NCBI RefSeq assembly: GCF_905163445.1
Contig: NC_053197.1
Coordinates: forward strand, 9,362,001 to 9,426,000
Length of the DNA: 64,000 nucleotides
DNA from: Pararge aegeria
Lineage: Eukaryota; Arthropoda; Insecta; Lepidoptera; Nymphalidae
Direction of reading: 5' to 3'
The position numbers were made by a program, and so were the translations under genes. This document shows positions 24,514-37,239 of the stretch, piece after piece (positions within the stretch are counted from its first letter, which is position 1; each line of letters begins with the position of its first letter). The notes under the pieces are model-generated. The model did no database searches. It saw only the letters and a program-made list of their open reading frames with translations, and was not told the DNA's origin.

Positions 24514-26630
24514 TCACTTCAAAGCAGCAGAATTGATAACGGGCAGTGCTTTGATCCCATCTCGGTTCACAACGGTCACTTGGAAGTTCGGCAGGCTCAC
24601 AAACAGACGCCTGTGCACCTCTTGTACACACTTTTTGAGAATCTCATACGCTTCCTCTTCAGTAGCATCTGTAAGCACAAAAAATACTATTATTGATGTG
24701 AAAAATGCACACCTTGGATGTAAAAGCCTCTGTACTTATTTTTATTCAGTATAGTATTATTCTAAATTCTACCTAGTATGAACTTTCAATTATGAAAATC
24801 AAGCTTAATTTACCATACGCAGCAAAAAGCAGTAGTATCTGTATGGTATAATTTATAATTTCTTGAAATTTTACACTCCACACCAAACAGATCTTCGGCA
24901 ATGCACTACACCCCACATGCCTCCACACATGTTGCACTCCAAAACCAGAGCATCCTTAGATATTGACTTTACAATGTATAATTGTTTGCCTTAACAATTA
25001 TTCATTGCAGTTTTTTTTGTAAACCTTCTAATATTTTGAAATGTATATTTGATATATTTGAGGATGCCAAGTGTAAATACCCCTTCATCTGTGTAGTAAC
25101 TTCATCAGTCAATGTCATTTATTAATAGTTAATAATTAAGATATTCTTACAGGAACTATAAATAAGGGAAATTCTGAAATAAATTTCTAGTGTAAAGTAT
25201 GTATGGTGTAACTACTTAATCTTGGTTAAACTTTGCATAGAAGTAGTTTACATCCTTGAGATAGCCATAGGAAACACCTCCTGGGAAAATAAAGGCTTTC
25301 CGGAGGATTTCTAAAACCCTATATAAATGCTGCCAAAGTTTCAGGCAACACTCATAAATGGAAACTGACAAGTCTTAGTAACTATGATACGATTTGTTTA
25401 ATTACTAAGATACCTTTCTTATAATAGCGATCCATGATGCTCATGCTGAGGATACCACCAAAACCGTGGACTGCGAAGGGCACCTTTACACTTGATGCTA
25501 AGTAATCCATGAAGTACAGCTCTGGGCCATTTTCTTTATCATAACCAGCCATCATCAGGTTCACAAAGTAAGGAGTCTGAAAAAAACCATTTGCTTTTTA
25601 TGGATCAGACCAATATTATGGCCTTCATGCATAATATTGTTTCAAAGTAGTCTCCTCCTTGGATTGAAATATTATAGTACTGTTCCTTCTCCTACACATG
25701 CAGACGTTAATTTTTTGAAGTGATGATAATAATGGAGATATTTTTATTTTACTACCAACTTTTTCTTTTTTTTTCCCCTATTATTATCCTACAAATTGTT
25801 ACTATCAATAGAAACATAAACTTACATTACTTCTGAGGTATTCAGCAAGATTCCTCCTTGTAAAATTTGCAGCAGCGGTAGGTCCAAGTTCGTAGCCATT
25901 ACGCATTTTATATAGTTGGATATTCTTTGCTATATACTCTGCAAATTGTGTAGTGTCACCAGAGTCTCCGATAACACCCATTACCAACTTATCTGATATT
26001 TTATAGATCTTTTCCTCATCTGTAATACATTTTAGAAATCAATATACTTCCTCACCTGGTTCTTTGACATAGAATATTAATTAGTATATGCAGGGCTTGA
26101 AGGCTAATGTCTTATTGACTGTTGCTCACACTGGTTGGCAACAGGAACCGCAGAGCTTGGCTGGGAGTAACAGGTTATAAACTTAAGTGAAGAACTACAG
26201 TTTATAAACTGTTACTGTCATGCTACATGTTTTAAGCCAAATACACTGACATCAGCAAGCCAAGAGACAAATTCAGCCACCACCAGGCCATAACTATTTC
26301 AGATACAGTTTGGGTACATTAATAAGTGGAACCCCTTCTCATTGTGCGAAGAGGCCCATGCCCTGTAGTAGACCAGTAATGGGTTTATATGATGATGATA
26401 TTGATGAACCAGCGGAAACGATAAAAATGCGCTGTCGTCCGTAAACTACACCACTCGCGGTATTGATATACACCAACCCGTACATAATAAAAAAGAAATT
26501 ATCCAAAAATATTAAAATAGTTACCGTCTTTCATCACCATAATACTATGGCTATTGGTTTGATCCGCCGCTATCATAACAAAGTCGTTGCACTGTATTCC
26601 CAGCAGACATTGCAAATTAATATTCGCCAT
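24514..26630 (-). CDS. PSMB2: Proteasome subunit beta type-2 (20S beta-4)
   Basis: Exons on the minus strand: 26630-26525, 26019-25826, 25576-25414 and 24668-24514, joining to 205 residues plus stop (human 201). Diagnostic stretches are LLGIQCNDFVMIAADQTNSH near the N-terminus, GDTTQFAEYIAKNIQLYKMR, NGYELGPTAAANFTRRNLAE, then VNLMMAGYDKENGPELYFMD and a C-terminus ending VINSAALK. The beta-4 subunit is a structural, non-catalytic member of the inner beta ring of the 20S core; accordingly there is no propeptide and no processed N-terminal Thr. The start is the ATG at 26630, giving the usual short N-terminus; an upstream in-frame ATG at 26723 would add an unrelated extension. All junctions are GT/AG. 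Intron 1 holds a SINE tail near 26330-26410. Confidence 0.96.
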
Positions 26631-27330
26631 ATTATTATAAGTTAAATCAAGGGTATTCTGCTTTTTACAAAACTTAGCGTCTAGCGATATTAATTTGCCG
26701 CAAACAATGACAATACAAACCACAATAACCTAAAAACTTGTCAAATCATTTAATTTGACAAGACTCAGAGTATAAGTTTTTTCAATGAAGCCTGTATGGC
26801 ACAGAAGTTAGTACAGTTGTACTGGGGTCTGTTAAGTGGGATCGCACAGACAGATGACTCTTTAGCGTATTTGAGTGAGATTACGAATCATGTAATCGAA
26901 GGGGAATGTGTGGAAAACTTTGATTGTTTGTTCTTTTGGTATCACATAATGTCAGAAATCTTTTAGCAGCGTAGTGTTTATATCCTCATTACACATAATT
27001 ACAGGGGCAAGGCTTCTTGGCTCAGCCTGGGGACAAGTGTGATCATTGAGCAACACAACATGACTAAAGTAGTAAAGTCATTTATACATTATAATTATAT
27101 AATAATGGCTTTCATACTGAAGACATGGCTATATGCCTTACTATGAAATTTAAAATGAATATTTAGGATTAAAGACACGTCTTTACGCCTTACTATGAGA
27201 TCGAGAATATTGAACACTATAAGCCATGACTATGACATCAAATAAGACATGACTATTATACACTGAATAAAAGGCTGTATGGTCCCTATGGTAATTGGTA
27301 ATATACCTATGACTTTTCCCTTTGAGAAAG
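26631..27330. other. Shared upstream region of PSMB2 and TRMU
   Basis: AT-rich interval between two divergent start codons. I see no confident TATA box or initiator. Around 27110-27260 the words gacatggctatatgccttac and gacacgtctttacgccttac form a loose direct repeat. The interval continues beyond the MITE at 27331-27748 to the TRMU start at 27968. Confidence 0.45.
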
Positions 27331-27748
27331 TATGGAGGGTAGAGGTAAGGAGAGTCATCTTATATGGGAGAAAAGTTGAAAAAGTGTCCAGTTGTATGCG
27401 CTAAATAACAGTTCAAAAATCCTCCACAATGGCGCTGGTGGATGCACAGAGTATGGTATGAATGTAGCAATCGTAGATGAATTGAAGTATGCCGAGTTAA
27501 AAAATTTAATGTCAGTATCGACTAAAGTAGTTAATTATTGAGAATTTCAACAACTTACGTTGTACAAAATATTGTGGTAAATATAACCTTACTTCCTTGT
27601 TTATTTTTCAAGCCTACTCTAACAATATTTATATTTGGCGCTTCTTTTAAGAGTTACCTTGATGCAAATGTGGCGCCATTCTAATTTAATATATTTTGAC
27701 GACACTTTTCATATACACAGATGATCCTCCTTACCTCTACCCTCCATA
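27331..27748. mobile_element. hAT-like MITE, uninterrupted copy
   Basis: 418 bp with termini tatggagggtagaggtaagg and its inverted counterpart ending ctctaccctccata. It is flanked by perfect 8-bp direct repeats tgagaaag (27323-27330 and 27749-27756). It has no coding capacity. An 8-bp duplication fits hAT (or P) type integration. Reverse-complemented, it aligns with the outer parts of 36598-39664 and provides the empty site for the transposon nested there. Its right end is 220 bp before the TRMU start codon. Confidence 0.92.
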
Positions 27749-27967
27749 TGAGAAAGAAAAAAAATAGCTGTCAGTGTTATCTTACAGCTGTTTACTTTCT
27801 GTACATATTTATAAATCAAAAGAAGTAGAAGTACCTATTTTTTCCAAGTTCTAAAATGTAACGTGATTCCTTAGATATAATGGCAATGAGTTCTAATCAC
27901 TAAATCATTAGCCTAAAACGTGTTAACCAATTTATGAGTGATCAATACTTATTGATACTTCACCACG

Positions 27968-29963
27968 ATGTTCAAGAAAATAGCTGTAGGTATTTCAGGT
28001 GGTGTTGATAGTGCTGTTGCTGCGTTGTTATTAAAAAAAGCAAGTAAGTTATATTAATCAAAAAATTGCACACTAAGCACATCCTATAGTTATATAAAAA
28101 AATCAGCTTTCGCAAGTTGTGTGCAAGTTGTCGCAAAACTAGAAACTTTAACAATTAGGTTATAAGGTTGGCATTAAATTTTTGGATAATGTTGCATATT
28201 AAAGTGTGTGCCTGGTAGTCATTATCATGCTAAAGTTGTTCAACTTAAATTTTAAATAATAAACTAGAATCATCAATTATTTTCTGCAGTTTCTTTATAA
28301 ACATACACAAAATATACGCCATTCATGAGGATTTTCCCCCTCAAGAAAAAAGACATCTTATTGAAAAAGTCCTGAATTGGGTAGCAGGTTTCTTATCAAT
28401 TGTTAAGTTTAAGTTTTCTGTGTGTACTTATCTGAGTTTGTATGCTAATCATAATATTTTTCTTTTAGATTACCAAGTACAAGGAGTATTTATGAGAAAC
28501 TGGGATAGTAACTATGAAGCTGGATTTTGTACAGATGAAAAAGATTTTGAAGATGCAACTGTTGTTTGCCGTAAGCTTGATATTCCATTACATAGAGTTC
28601 ACTTCATAAAGGAATATTGGAATGAGGTCTTTTCTGTGGTACTGAGGGAGTATGAAAAAGGGCTGACACCCAACCCTGACATTCTGTGCAATAGATACAT
28701 AAAATTTGATAGCTTTTTTGAACATTGCAGGAACAATTTAGCAGTTGATGCTATAGCAACTGGTCACTATGCAAACACATCTTTTGGCCCATTTTTAGAG
28801 AATTATAATGATAATGAAGGTATTTTTTGAAAAAAATATTTGTGAAATCTGTAGAAATGAATGTTATTATTGCAAGGAACTTTGACAATCTTGACAGCAT
28901 TAATGTAGTTTTATTCCATTTCAGATGTAAGGCTTCTACAACCTGCGGACAAACACAAAGATCAAACCTTTTTTTTGTCTCAGGTACAACAATTTTCCCT
29001 CAGAAAATGTATGTTCCCTATTGCTAATTTATTGAAAAGTGAAGTGAGAACAATTGCTCGAAAAGAAGGTCTTTTGCAAGTTGCCAGTAAAAGAGACAGT
29101 ACTGGAATTTGTTTTATCGGAAAAAGAAGATTTCAAGATTTTATTGGTGATGTAAGTTATGTTGCAAGACAGTACCCATTAAAAAATAGGAATGATGATT
29201 TAGTCATAATACTACAGGGATATTTAGTATTCTTTTATTATTATATTCCATACAAACTATTAGGTGTTGATGTGCGTCCATTGTCAACTATCAATATCAT
29301 GAGATTGACTACTAGATCACATCATACATATATTGGTTTCACAAATAATAGTATTAATATTAATTTATAATATACTTTTTGTTCTTACAGTTTATTCAAA
29401 CTAGGGAAGGATTTTTCATTGATATAGATTCAGGACATAAAGTTGGAGAGCACAGTGGTATTCACAAATGGACAGTGGGCCAAAGATGCTGTCTGAGTAA
29501 TTTTACACAAGCATATTTTATTTTTAAGAAAGACTTGAGTACTAACAATATTTATGTGGTGAGTTCCTAAAATGATGCTTCTTATAAATTTCAAATATGT
29601 TATAATAATAAATCATTACAAGTACTTTCCACTTTTAATTATCACATGTGTCATTTATTTTAGGTTCCAGGAACTAAACATCCAGCATTATGGAATGATC
29701 TTTGCATAACTGAAACACCCCATTGGATTTGTAAAGAACCTTCTGACTTAACTAACAATGGTGTATTGAATTGTTCATTTAGATTTCAACATACAAAGCC
29801 ATTGGTACCTTGTAGAGTTTTAAAGAATTACGAGGGTTTAACAATACTACTTGAAACAAATCTAAGGGCACTTACAGAAGGTCAATTTGGTGTACTTTAC
29901 AATGATAGTGAATGTCTTGGTAGTGCAAAAATAAAGCATGTGTGTCACAATTTAGTGTATTAA
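27968..29963 (+). CDS. TRMU: Mitochondrial tRNA-specific 2-thiouridylase (MTU1)
   Basis: Exons 27968-28043, 28469-28819, 28925-29151, 29391-29558 and 29664-29963 give 373 residues. The N-terminus carries the ATP-binding PP-loop SGGVDSAVAALLL (residues 10-22), then VFMRNWDSN. The two cysteines of the MnmA/MTU1 mechanism are present: Cys99 in NPDILCNRY and Cys205 in STGICFIGKRRF. The C-terminal part has GIHKWTVGQR and RALTEGQFGVLYN of the central and beta-barrel domains. The enzyme adds sulfur to the wobble uridine of mitochondrial tRNA-Lys, -Glu and -Gln, using sulfur relayed from NFS1. The start is the only ATG directly before the PP-loop. The N-terminus is short with few targeting features beyond MFKK. 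Divergent from PSMB2. Confidence 0.96.
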
Positions 29964-31087
29964 ATAAGTTATATTTATTTATAATATGTTGTTTAATTTA
30001 ATTACAGTTTTCTTCATGAATTCTAAAGTGAAGACAAAGGGGATGCTCTAGAAATTTATACCAAGCTCTCATACATTCAATAAATTCAAATACCGCATTA
30101 TTTACAGTCTGTAACATCACAAGGTAAACAGAAAGTCAACCAATCAATGGCGTTTATTTTATGATATAATTATTATACATAGTTTTGTAAAGTGAAAATA
30201 TAATAATGAAAAAAATAATTACATATAAAACAAAGTCTCCTTTCGCGTCTGTTTGTCTGGGCGCGAAAAACTTATATGTACCGAATGGATTTTCTCACGG
30301 TTTTTACTAATGGACAATGATTCATGAAGAAGGATAATGTATAATTTATTGTTTTTCTGTAAATTGGCCAAAATATAACGATGAAAATTATACCGACATG
30401 AAGCTTTACTAAAATTATTGTAATGATACATACAAATTAAGCAATAACCATCATTGCCGACAAAAAGTCCGCGATGCAATATAAATATCCATTATAGTTA
30501 AGTCAAAATAACCGCCTTTTTATCAAATTTTTCAGTATCATGAAATTATAGAAATAATTACTTTTATTAATAGACTTTAAATTATTCAAATTGGACTTAT
30601 ACTTCAAAAGTTCCGGGTATAAAAAGCTAAAAGTAGGAAAAATTTGCAGTGTGAGCCGATCAGACCTATGGCAATGAATATCTATGGATCGAAAATCGAA
30701 ATTTATATCGGTGGTGTTTAATTCTGCTTTTTACGAATACTCTACGTAATACTTACTGCTTCAAATAAAATATTTTGTAATATTCAGCTCATCACATCTT
30801 TAAATCCTATTCTACAGTTTTATTCTTCTTCTTCTTTTTGGTTTATTGGTTCTGCGCGCTGAGCGATTGAACCATAGTCAATTGCTTATTCTGTGGTCAA
30901 GTGTTGTTCTTATTTATAAATTTTTTTTAAACGAGGAAACTTCTTACATTGAAAAAAAAACTAAGTTTTTTATAAAAAGGAAACGGAATTTCGAAAAGAA
31001 TTAATAGGATCAGGAAAGGATTAAATAGTATATGGATTTAATAATAATATAATTTAATAATATGGAATACTTAAACTAGCTACTTAT

Positions 31088-34000
31088 TTACAACTTAATA
31101 TCATACAATAGGATAAATGAGGAAAAAAGTTTATATATACATGGTTCATTAATGGACAAGAGGATGTCAACGGAAGTAGGAAGTGGGATGTTTAACTTAA
31201 TAAGACCCTGGTAAAATGAATCCCGGTTATATTTTTAGCATGATAAGAATATGTGGTTCAGGTCCCCCACCTCACCACATTCGCACAAATCACTATCCAC
31301 AATTCCAAATTTCGCCAGTTGCACAGGAGAACAAACGTGGCCCAAACGCATACGCGTCAAGATACATGTCACTCTCCTGCTCAACTTTAAACCCGAGAAC
31401 CATGGCTTTGACGGAATAGAGTTTTGAATCCTAGCGAAAGATTTACCCTTTGACTGGCTAGAAATCGACCAAGCCATTTTCCAAGATTCCTGAAGGGAAT
31501 GTTTTGGCAGTGCACATAAATCATAGGCATAGTTACAATAGTCGGCAATATCTCCGCATGATATAGCCTCATTGGCAAGCTGGTCAGCACGTTCATTTCC
31601 AGAAATTCCAGTGTGACCTGGTACCCAGGAAAACACCACTGTATAGCCTTTTTCATTACAAGTAAGCAGGAGGTTTCTAATTTTTAAAATAACATGGCTT
31701 ATCTGGGCAGACTTAAATGGAAATCTAGATAAAGCTTGCAGAGCACTCATAGAGTCGGTAAATATGATAGATTCCTTAAGTTTGGCAAGAAGAATATATT
31801 CTACAGATTTTAACAAACCAAAGCATTCTCCAGTAAATACTGATGATTCCGGTGGAAGTTTTATTTTCTGGACAATATTATATTGAACATGAAAAACTCC
31901 AACTCCAACCGGGCCATCCGGTGAATGCTTAGAAGCATCACTATACATATAATGAAAATCAGAAAATTTATTTTCTTTTAATATGTTTACATATTGAGGA
32001 GCTTCCAACTGGTTTCTTGGAATACCTGGATTAATTCTAACATTCGGAGAGATTATTAATGCATTATATTTAGAATAAAAAGTAGGATAGCAATATGTAC
32101 TATAGATCGGCGCTTGTATGGAGCAAAACATTCGATAGCTTTTGATAAGACACGGGGCAGATTTATGGGACCAGTACGAACAAGTATCTATAAATTCTAA
32201 GAGGAGTTGAAGTTTATCACGTAAAGGATGCTGTGAAAATTGCATAGCTTTAAATAGATACCTATCAGCTAGAAATTGTCGTCTTAAACATAGAGGGGGT
32301 TCAACGCACTCTATTTGCATAGCATTGATAGGAGTAGATTTCATAGCACCAAGGATGATCCTTAGCGCTTTTGCCTGCACGCTATCTAATTTCCTAAGAG
32401 CAACGGCACTACAGGGCTCTAGAATGAAAGTGGCGTAATCTAATAAGCTACGAATAAGGGCATTATAAATAAGACGCAAGGAAAAAGAATGAGCACCCAC
32501 CAGACACCGGTTAGACACCTGATCATATTTAAGTTTTTTTCACACTTAGCTACAATATAGTTACAGTGAGGGACTCCAGTAAGTCTGGAGTCTAAAATAA
32601 CGCCCAAGAATTTCGCTTCAGACTTTACAGGGATAGGATTATCCCTATAAAGGACGTTGAAATCGGGATAGATTCTCCGTCTAGAAAATAGAACAACAGT
32701 GCTTTTATTAACAGACAATTCCAGTCCGTGGACATCTAACCAGTAATTTAGCTTTTTAAGAGTTGTAGTTAAACAGTTACTAGAATTTTCAATACACTTA
32801 TCCGACTTGTATAAGAGTAGATCATCAGCATATTGCAAAATATTTACATCAGAGTTTAATGATTTTTCTAAATCATATGTATAAATATTATACAGTAATG
32901 GACTGAGGACGGACCCCTGGGGTAAACCTCTCCATGCCAGCCTTGAAAGTTGAGTACCGTTATATAGGTCTAATTTAATACACCTCTCAGAAAGCATATT
33001 GATAATAAATGTAATTAATAATTGTGGTACATGGAGGTCATGAAGTTTTCTATGCATAACTGAGATCAGCACATTATCATACGCTGAGCTGATATCAAGA
33101 AAGGCCGCAAGAACCGACTCATTACTCGAGAAAGCTAGCCGAATATCCGAAACCAAAATACTAATATTGTCTGTGGTACTACGGCCTTTTCTGAATCCCA
33201 GCTGATTAGCTGTCAAAATATTATTATTTTCAATGAAAAATTCTAACCTGTTTTTAACAAGATGCTCAGCTATTTTAGCAAGAACAGAGGATAGGGCTAT
33301 TGGGCGAAAAGAAGAAACATTAGAGGCTGGTTTGTTTGGTTTTAATATGGGAATTATAGCTTGGGTTTTCCAAGAAGAAGGAATATTACCAGACAACACA
33401 ATGGCATTAATAATACTCAAATAGTAGTTCAAGGAAGCGACACTGCTGTTTATTAAGAAAGAGTAAGTAATGCCGTCTTCGCCTGGGGATGAATCTTTTA
33501 CATAAGATAAAACCCCTTCTAGTTCAGACAAAGAAAAGGGAGCATTGAGGTCTGTATAACTACAAGCTTTAGAGGAAAAAGTACAACACTGGGCATTATT
33601 AAAGTCAGGAACTGATGGAGGAGCCAACTTATCCATAAATTGGTCGGCTAGCTCAATAGGTAATGCACCAGATGGAGATTCATAGAAAGCTGATTTAAAC
33701 CTTCTAATATTTCTCCAAACTACCGATGGACAAATATCAGGACTTATGGACTCGCAAAATCGTTTCCAACCCTCAAATTTCTTCTTTTTGAGGAGCTTAC
33801 GAGTTGTAGAAACTGTTTGAGAATAATTTTCAAAATTATCCGTAGTCATCATGGAACAATATTTTTTCTCAGCCTCTTTCCGTTGCTTAATGGCAATTGT
33901 GCATTCATGATCCCACCAAGGGGGAAATGGAATTTTACCTTGTCTATTACCTTGTTGTGGGAATAAAGTGTTAGCAGCATCAATAAGAATTTTACTAAAT

Positions 34001-34791
34001 GCATCTGCACATATTGTTTCATTACCACCTTTAACCGTAGGAAGGCTAGATATTTTTGAATCAACATAATGTTTAAATGTAGTCCAGTCATCTGGCAGCT
34101 TATGTTTTAATTTAGAACTGTATTGTAGGTTAGAAGGAGGGCAAGAGATAGGTAAAGTAAGAACAAGTGGTAAGTGATCACTGCCATAAGAATGATCAAG
34201 TACACTCCAGGATATCAGAGAGGCCATACTTGGAGAGCAAAGAGATAGGTCAGGAGCACTAAGGCATTCACCAGGACCAGTACGTCGAGTTGGAGTGCCA
34301 TTGTTCAAAATACATATATTTTGAAAGTCTAAAATATCTGCCATCAATTCACCATAATAATTAGAACTAGTACTACCCCATGACTGATTTTGACAATTGA
34401 AATCCCCAAGTACTAAAAATGGACTAGGTAAAGTAGTAAGTAAATGACTAAACTCATTATATAAGGAATAAGAAGGGTGAGGAATATAAACAGAAATAAT
34501 ACAAATTTTATTTACAATCACAGCAATGGCATTAATGCCATCACTGAGGGGAGGGAGTGAAAAAATTTTATAGGAGAAAGCTTTGGCAATGAGTATGGCC
34601 ACTCCACCATATCCATCAAGCCTATCATTTCTCACAGTAACAAAACCAGAGATCCTGAAAGAGAACTCTGGTTTTAACCATGTCTCAGAGAGACACATAG
34701 CCATAGGCTTATATTTATTTAGCAAGTAAAGAATATCAGTTTTTTTGCTTATGGCACTCCTACAGTTCCACTGAAGGATTTTGTGGTCCAT
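31088..34791 (-). pseudogene. LINE ORF2 (endonuclease, reverse transcriptase, RNase H), broken
   Basis: Order: AP endonuclease (MDHKILQWNCRSA; LSETWLKPEFSFRISGF; VLGDFNCQNQSWGS; YGSDHLPLVLTL), reverse transcriptase (SSFRPIALSSVLAKIAEHLV; LGFRKGRSTTDNISIL; AFLDISSAYDNV; RGLPQGSVLSPLLYNIY; LQYADDLLLY), then RNase H (MYSDASKH; SVFTGECFGLLKSVEYI; FTDSMSALQAL; WVPGHTGISGNERADQLANE). Loss of a single base near 32497 shifts frame between the RT thumb and RNase H. An in-frame TAA at 31235-31237 interrupts the last 49 codons; the frame then stays open to 31088. Catalytic motifs themselves look intact. Confidence 0.93.
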
Positions 34792-36359
34792 AATTAAAGA
34801 TTTGGTTTAGAGCTGTCAATAAAGAATTTGCGACGTTGGACGGTGAAGAGATAGTATTAGAAGTGTTATTTAAACTAGAATTAGAGAGTAATTTTATAAG
34901 TTCCAAAATTAATTCTGCAATGAATTGTTGTGGGATTGTATTTGATGATCTCTGTTTTAAGACATAACCATCAGGCATCTGAGAATTAGCATTATTGTAA
35001 TCACTGTCAATCGATTGATGCATGGAACGGTCATATCCTCCAGTTTGTTTTGGAGGTACACGACGTTGAACAAACACAGTTTTTTTATGAGAACTGTTTG
35101 GTGCTGATGGTACATATGAATTGAAGTTTGATGAAGGATGATTTTCATTTTCAGATTGTGGAGGAGAGGTAGCAGCTACATCAGCATAAGACTTTGATGT
35201 AGAAGGGGGATGGACTTTAGCCGCCTCTGCATATGATATGCAGCTCTAGGCCATTGAAATTTTGATTTTCTGCTGTCTAGAAAATTCTGGACACAACTTA
35301 CTAGTCGTAAAGTGGCGACCTGTGCAATGAAGACAACAAGCATTATCAGAGACAACGGCACAAGTGTCTGAGGGGTGTTCATCCCCACATTTAAAGCAAC
35401 GGGGCTTGGATCTGCATTGAATTTTAGTGTGGCCAAATTTGCAACAATTGTAGCACTGGATGGTTGGGAAAATATATAATTCAACAGGGAGTGCTGTATA
35501 ACACATGTAAACCCTTTTTGGTAAAATTTGACCATCAAACGTCAATACAACCATGTTTGTATTTGAAAATAAAGCTGTACCATCAGTAACATTTTTTCTT
35601 TTAATATGTCTTACCTTTATGATTTTACCACATCCTATAGGAACATTGATATTTTCCTGGATATCTTCTTCCGTCCAGTCTTGGGGCACACCTTTCACTA
35701 TACCCACTTGTGTAACAGTAAAGCTAGGAATGAAAACTTTGTAAGAGAGGCCCACTATCAATGAGCTCTCTGTAAACAAGTTGGCATCCTCATAATTGGA
35801 AAAAGCCATGGACAATCTATTTCTGCCTATGCGTTTTAAACTGCCATTAACAATATTATTTATTTTATATTTTTTCAAATCTTTGCCAAACTGTATTGGA
35901 TGCAAAGTTATTGGATCATTTGGGGATGAGGTGATTCTTTGTATGTGGACAGTGAAAGGGCCGGAATCTGTGCTAACATACTTTCTTAAGTGGTTGTGAG
36001 AGACCCGAGGTAGTGGGTTGAGTCATGTTGGCACCAGTATTGACCGGTGGGGCATGGCTTTTAGGAGGTAACATATTTTTGTTCTCATCTTTAATATCAT
36101 CTAAAACAATTGGAATAATTTTTCCGTCAGAGTCTTCGCACTGACATGCTTGGGCATACAATTTTCCATCCTTACACTTTCGTTTTTTACAGTTGCAATG
36201 ACGACACCTTTTTCGCGGTTTCGTGCGTTTAAGTTGTGAAGCAGGAACAAAGCCATCTTCAGTGTCCATTGACGAATCATCAATGACTATGTTATATCCT
36301 ACAGGAGGACCAGGGCCAGGCCCCGGACCTCCGGGGTCGTCCGGGGGATCGACCCCCAT
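34760..36359 (-). pseudogene. LINE ORF1 (gag-like, zinc knuckles), broken
   Basis: Begins MGVDPPDDPGGPGPG, a Pro/Gly repeat, followed by a Cys/Lys-rich segment (KRCRHCNCKKRKCKDG). A frame change near 35995 separates this from the main part (35905-35246), which has an RRM-like region and three zinc knuckles, beginning CYNCCKFGHTKIQC and CFKCGDEHPSDTC. An in-frame TAG at 35246-35248 interrupts the frame, which then continues SYAEAAKVHPP down to 34760. ORF1 proteins bind the element RNA. Lesions: one frameshift and one nonsense codon. Confidence 0.88.
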
Positions 36360-36880
36360 ATAAAGAAAAAAAACTTACCAACTCTCAATAATTAATACAT
36401 ACACTAATAATAACACAAAATAATAAAATAAATATCTAGAAACAATTTACTAAATACTCTTAAACACTAAATTCCTTATCTGATCCACTTTTTTCAATAA
36501 TTAAAAATTAAAATCTAAAAACCACGTCCGCCAAATTCGTAGTTTCCCGCGCTTTTCTACAGTTTTATTCAGATAGAAGGAAAGTATTCGTTAAGGGTAT
36601 GGAGGGTAGAGGTAAGGAGAGTCATCTGTGTATATGAAAAAGTGTCGTCAAAATGTATTAAATTAGGATGGCGCCACATTTGCATCAAGTAACTTAACTC
36701 TTAAAAGAAGCGCCAAATATAAATATTGTTAGAGTAGGCTTGAAAAATAAACAAGGAAGTAAGGTTATATTTACCACAATATTTTGTACAACGTAAGTTG
36801 TTGAAATTCTCAATAATTAACTACTGTAGTCGATAATGACATTAAATTTTTTAACTCGGCATACTTCAATTGAGTAGTCC

Positions 36881-37141
36881 ACTTGCAAACCACGTTATGT
36901 TAAAAAAAAAACATTTTTTATCCAATGGCGCCAATCGGTTAAGGATTTAAAATATTAACGTCAGCATTTAATATACTGTGTTAAAACTCGCTATGATAAG
37001 AATAAAATGGGATTGAAATCTCAATACTTTTGCAAAAGTCGTTATGTTGATCGGCAGTCCACTTTCAAAAATCGCTAAGTTTGTATTAACTTGCAAACGA
37101 CGCTAAGTTGCGTGGTGACTTTTGCAAAAGCCGCCATCTTG
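36881..37141 (+). repeat. Subterminal motif array, left end of nested transposon
   Basis: Five copies of a roughly 22-base motif, approximate form acttttgcaaaactngctatgtt, at 36881, 37026, 37057, 37089 and 37117, all in the same direction. Three more lie at 39234, 39262 and 39290 near the right end, and a reversed one at 39482-39503 within the right terminus. Spaced copies near both ends of a DNA transposon usually bind its transposase. Confidence 0.8.
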
Positions 37142-37239
37142 AGTGCCAGTACGCATAATACTGTCGAAGTGCATGCACGCGTTGCTTTCTTCAGATACTG
37201 CAGGCTTTTAAAAACGAGGTATTTTCTATTAAAATTATC

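Larger units (their letters stand above)
30826..36554 (-). mobile_element. Nearly full-length I/jockey-type LINE
   Basis: 5729 bp bounded by identical 16-bp repeats ttctacagttttattc at 30810-30825 and 36555-36570. Read on the minus strand: a 5' UTR of about 195 bp, ORF1 (36359-34760), ORF2 (34791-31088) overlapping it by 32 bases, then a 3' UTR ending in GAA units. Two ORFs, an AP-type endonuclease, reverse transcriptase and RNase H place it in the I/jockey superfamily. Both ORFs are broken by a small number of lesions, so this is a fairly young but inactive copy. A relative without coding integrity lies at 40050-40665. Confidence 0.95.

Noticed and set aside
36101..36283. Short Lys/Cys-rich minus frame as an antimicrobial or toxin-like peptide
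   Set aside because: It overlaps LINE ORF1 in another frame and has no signal peptide.
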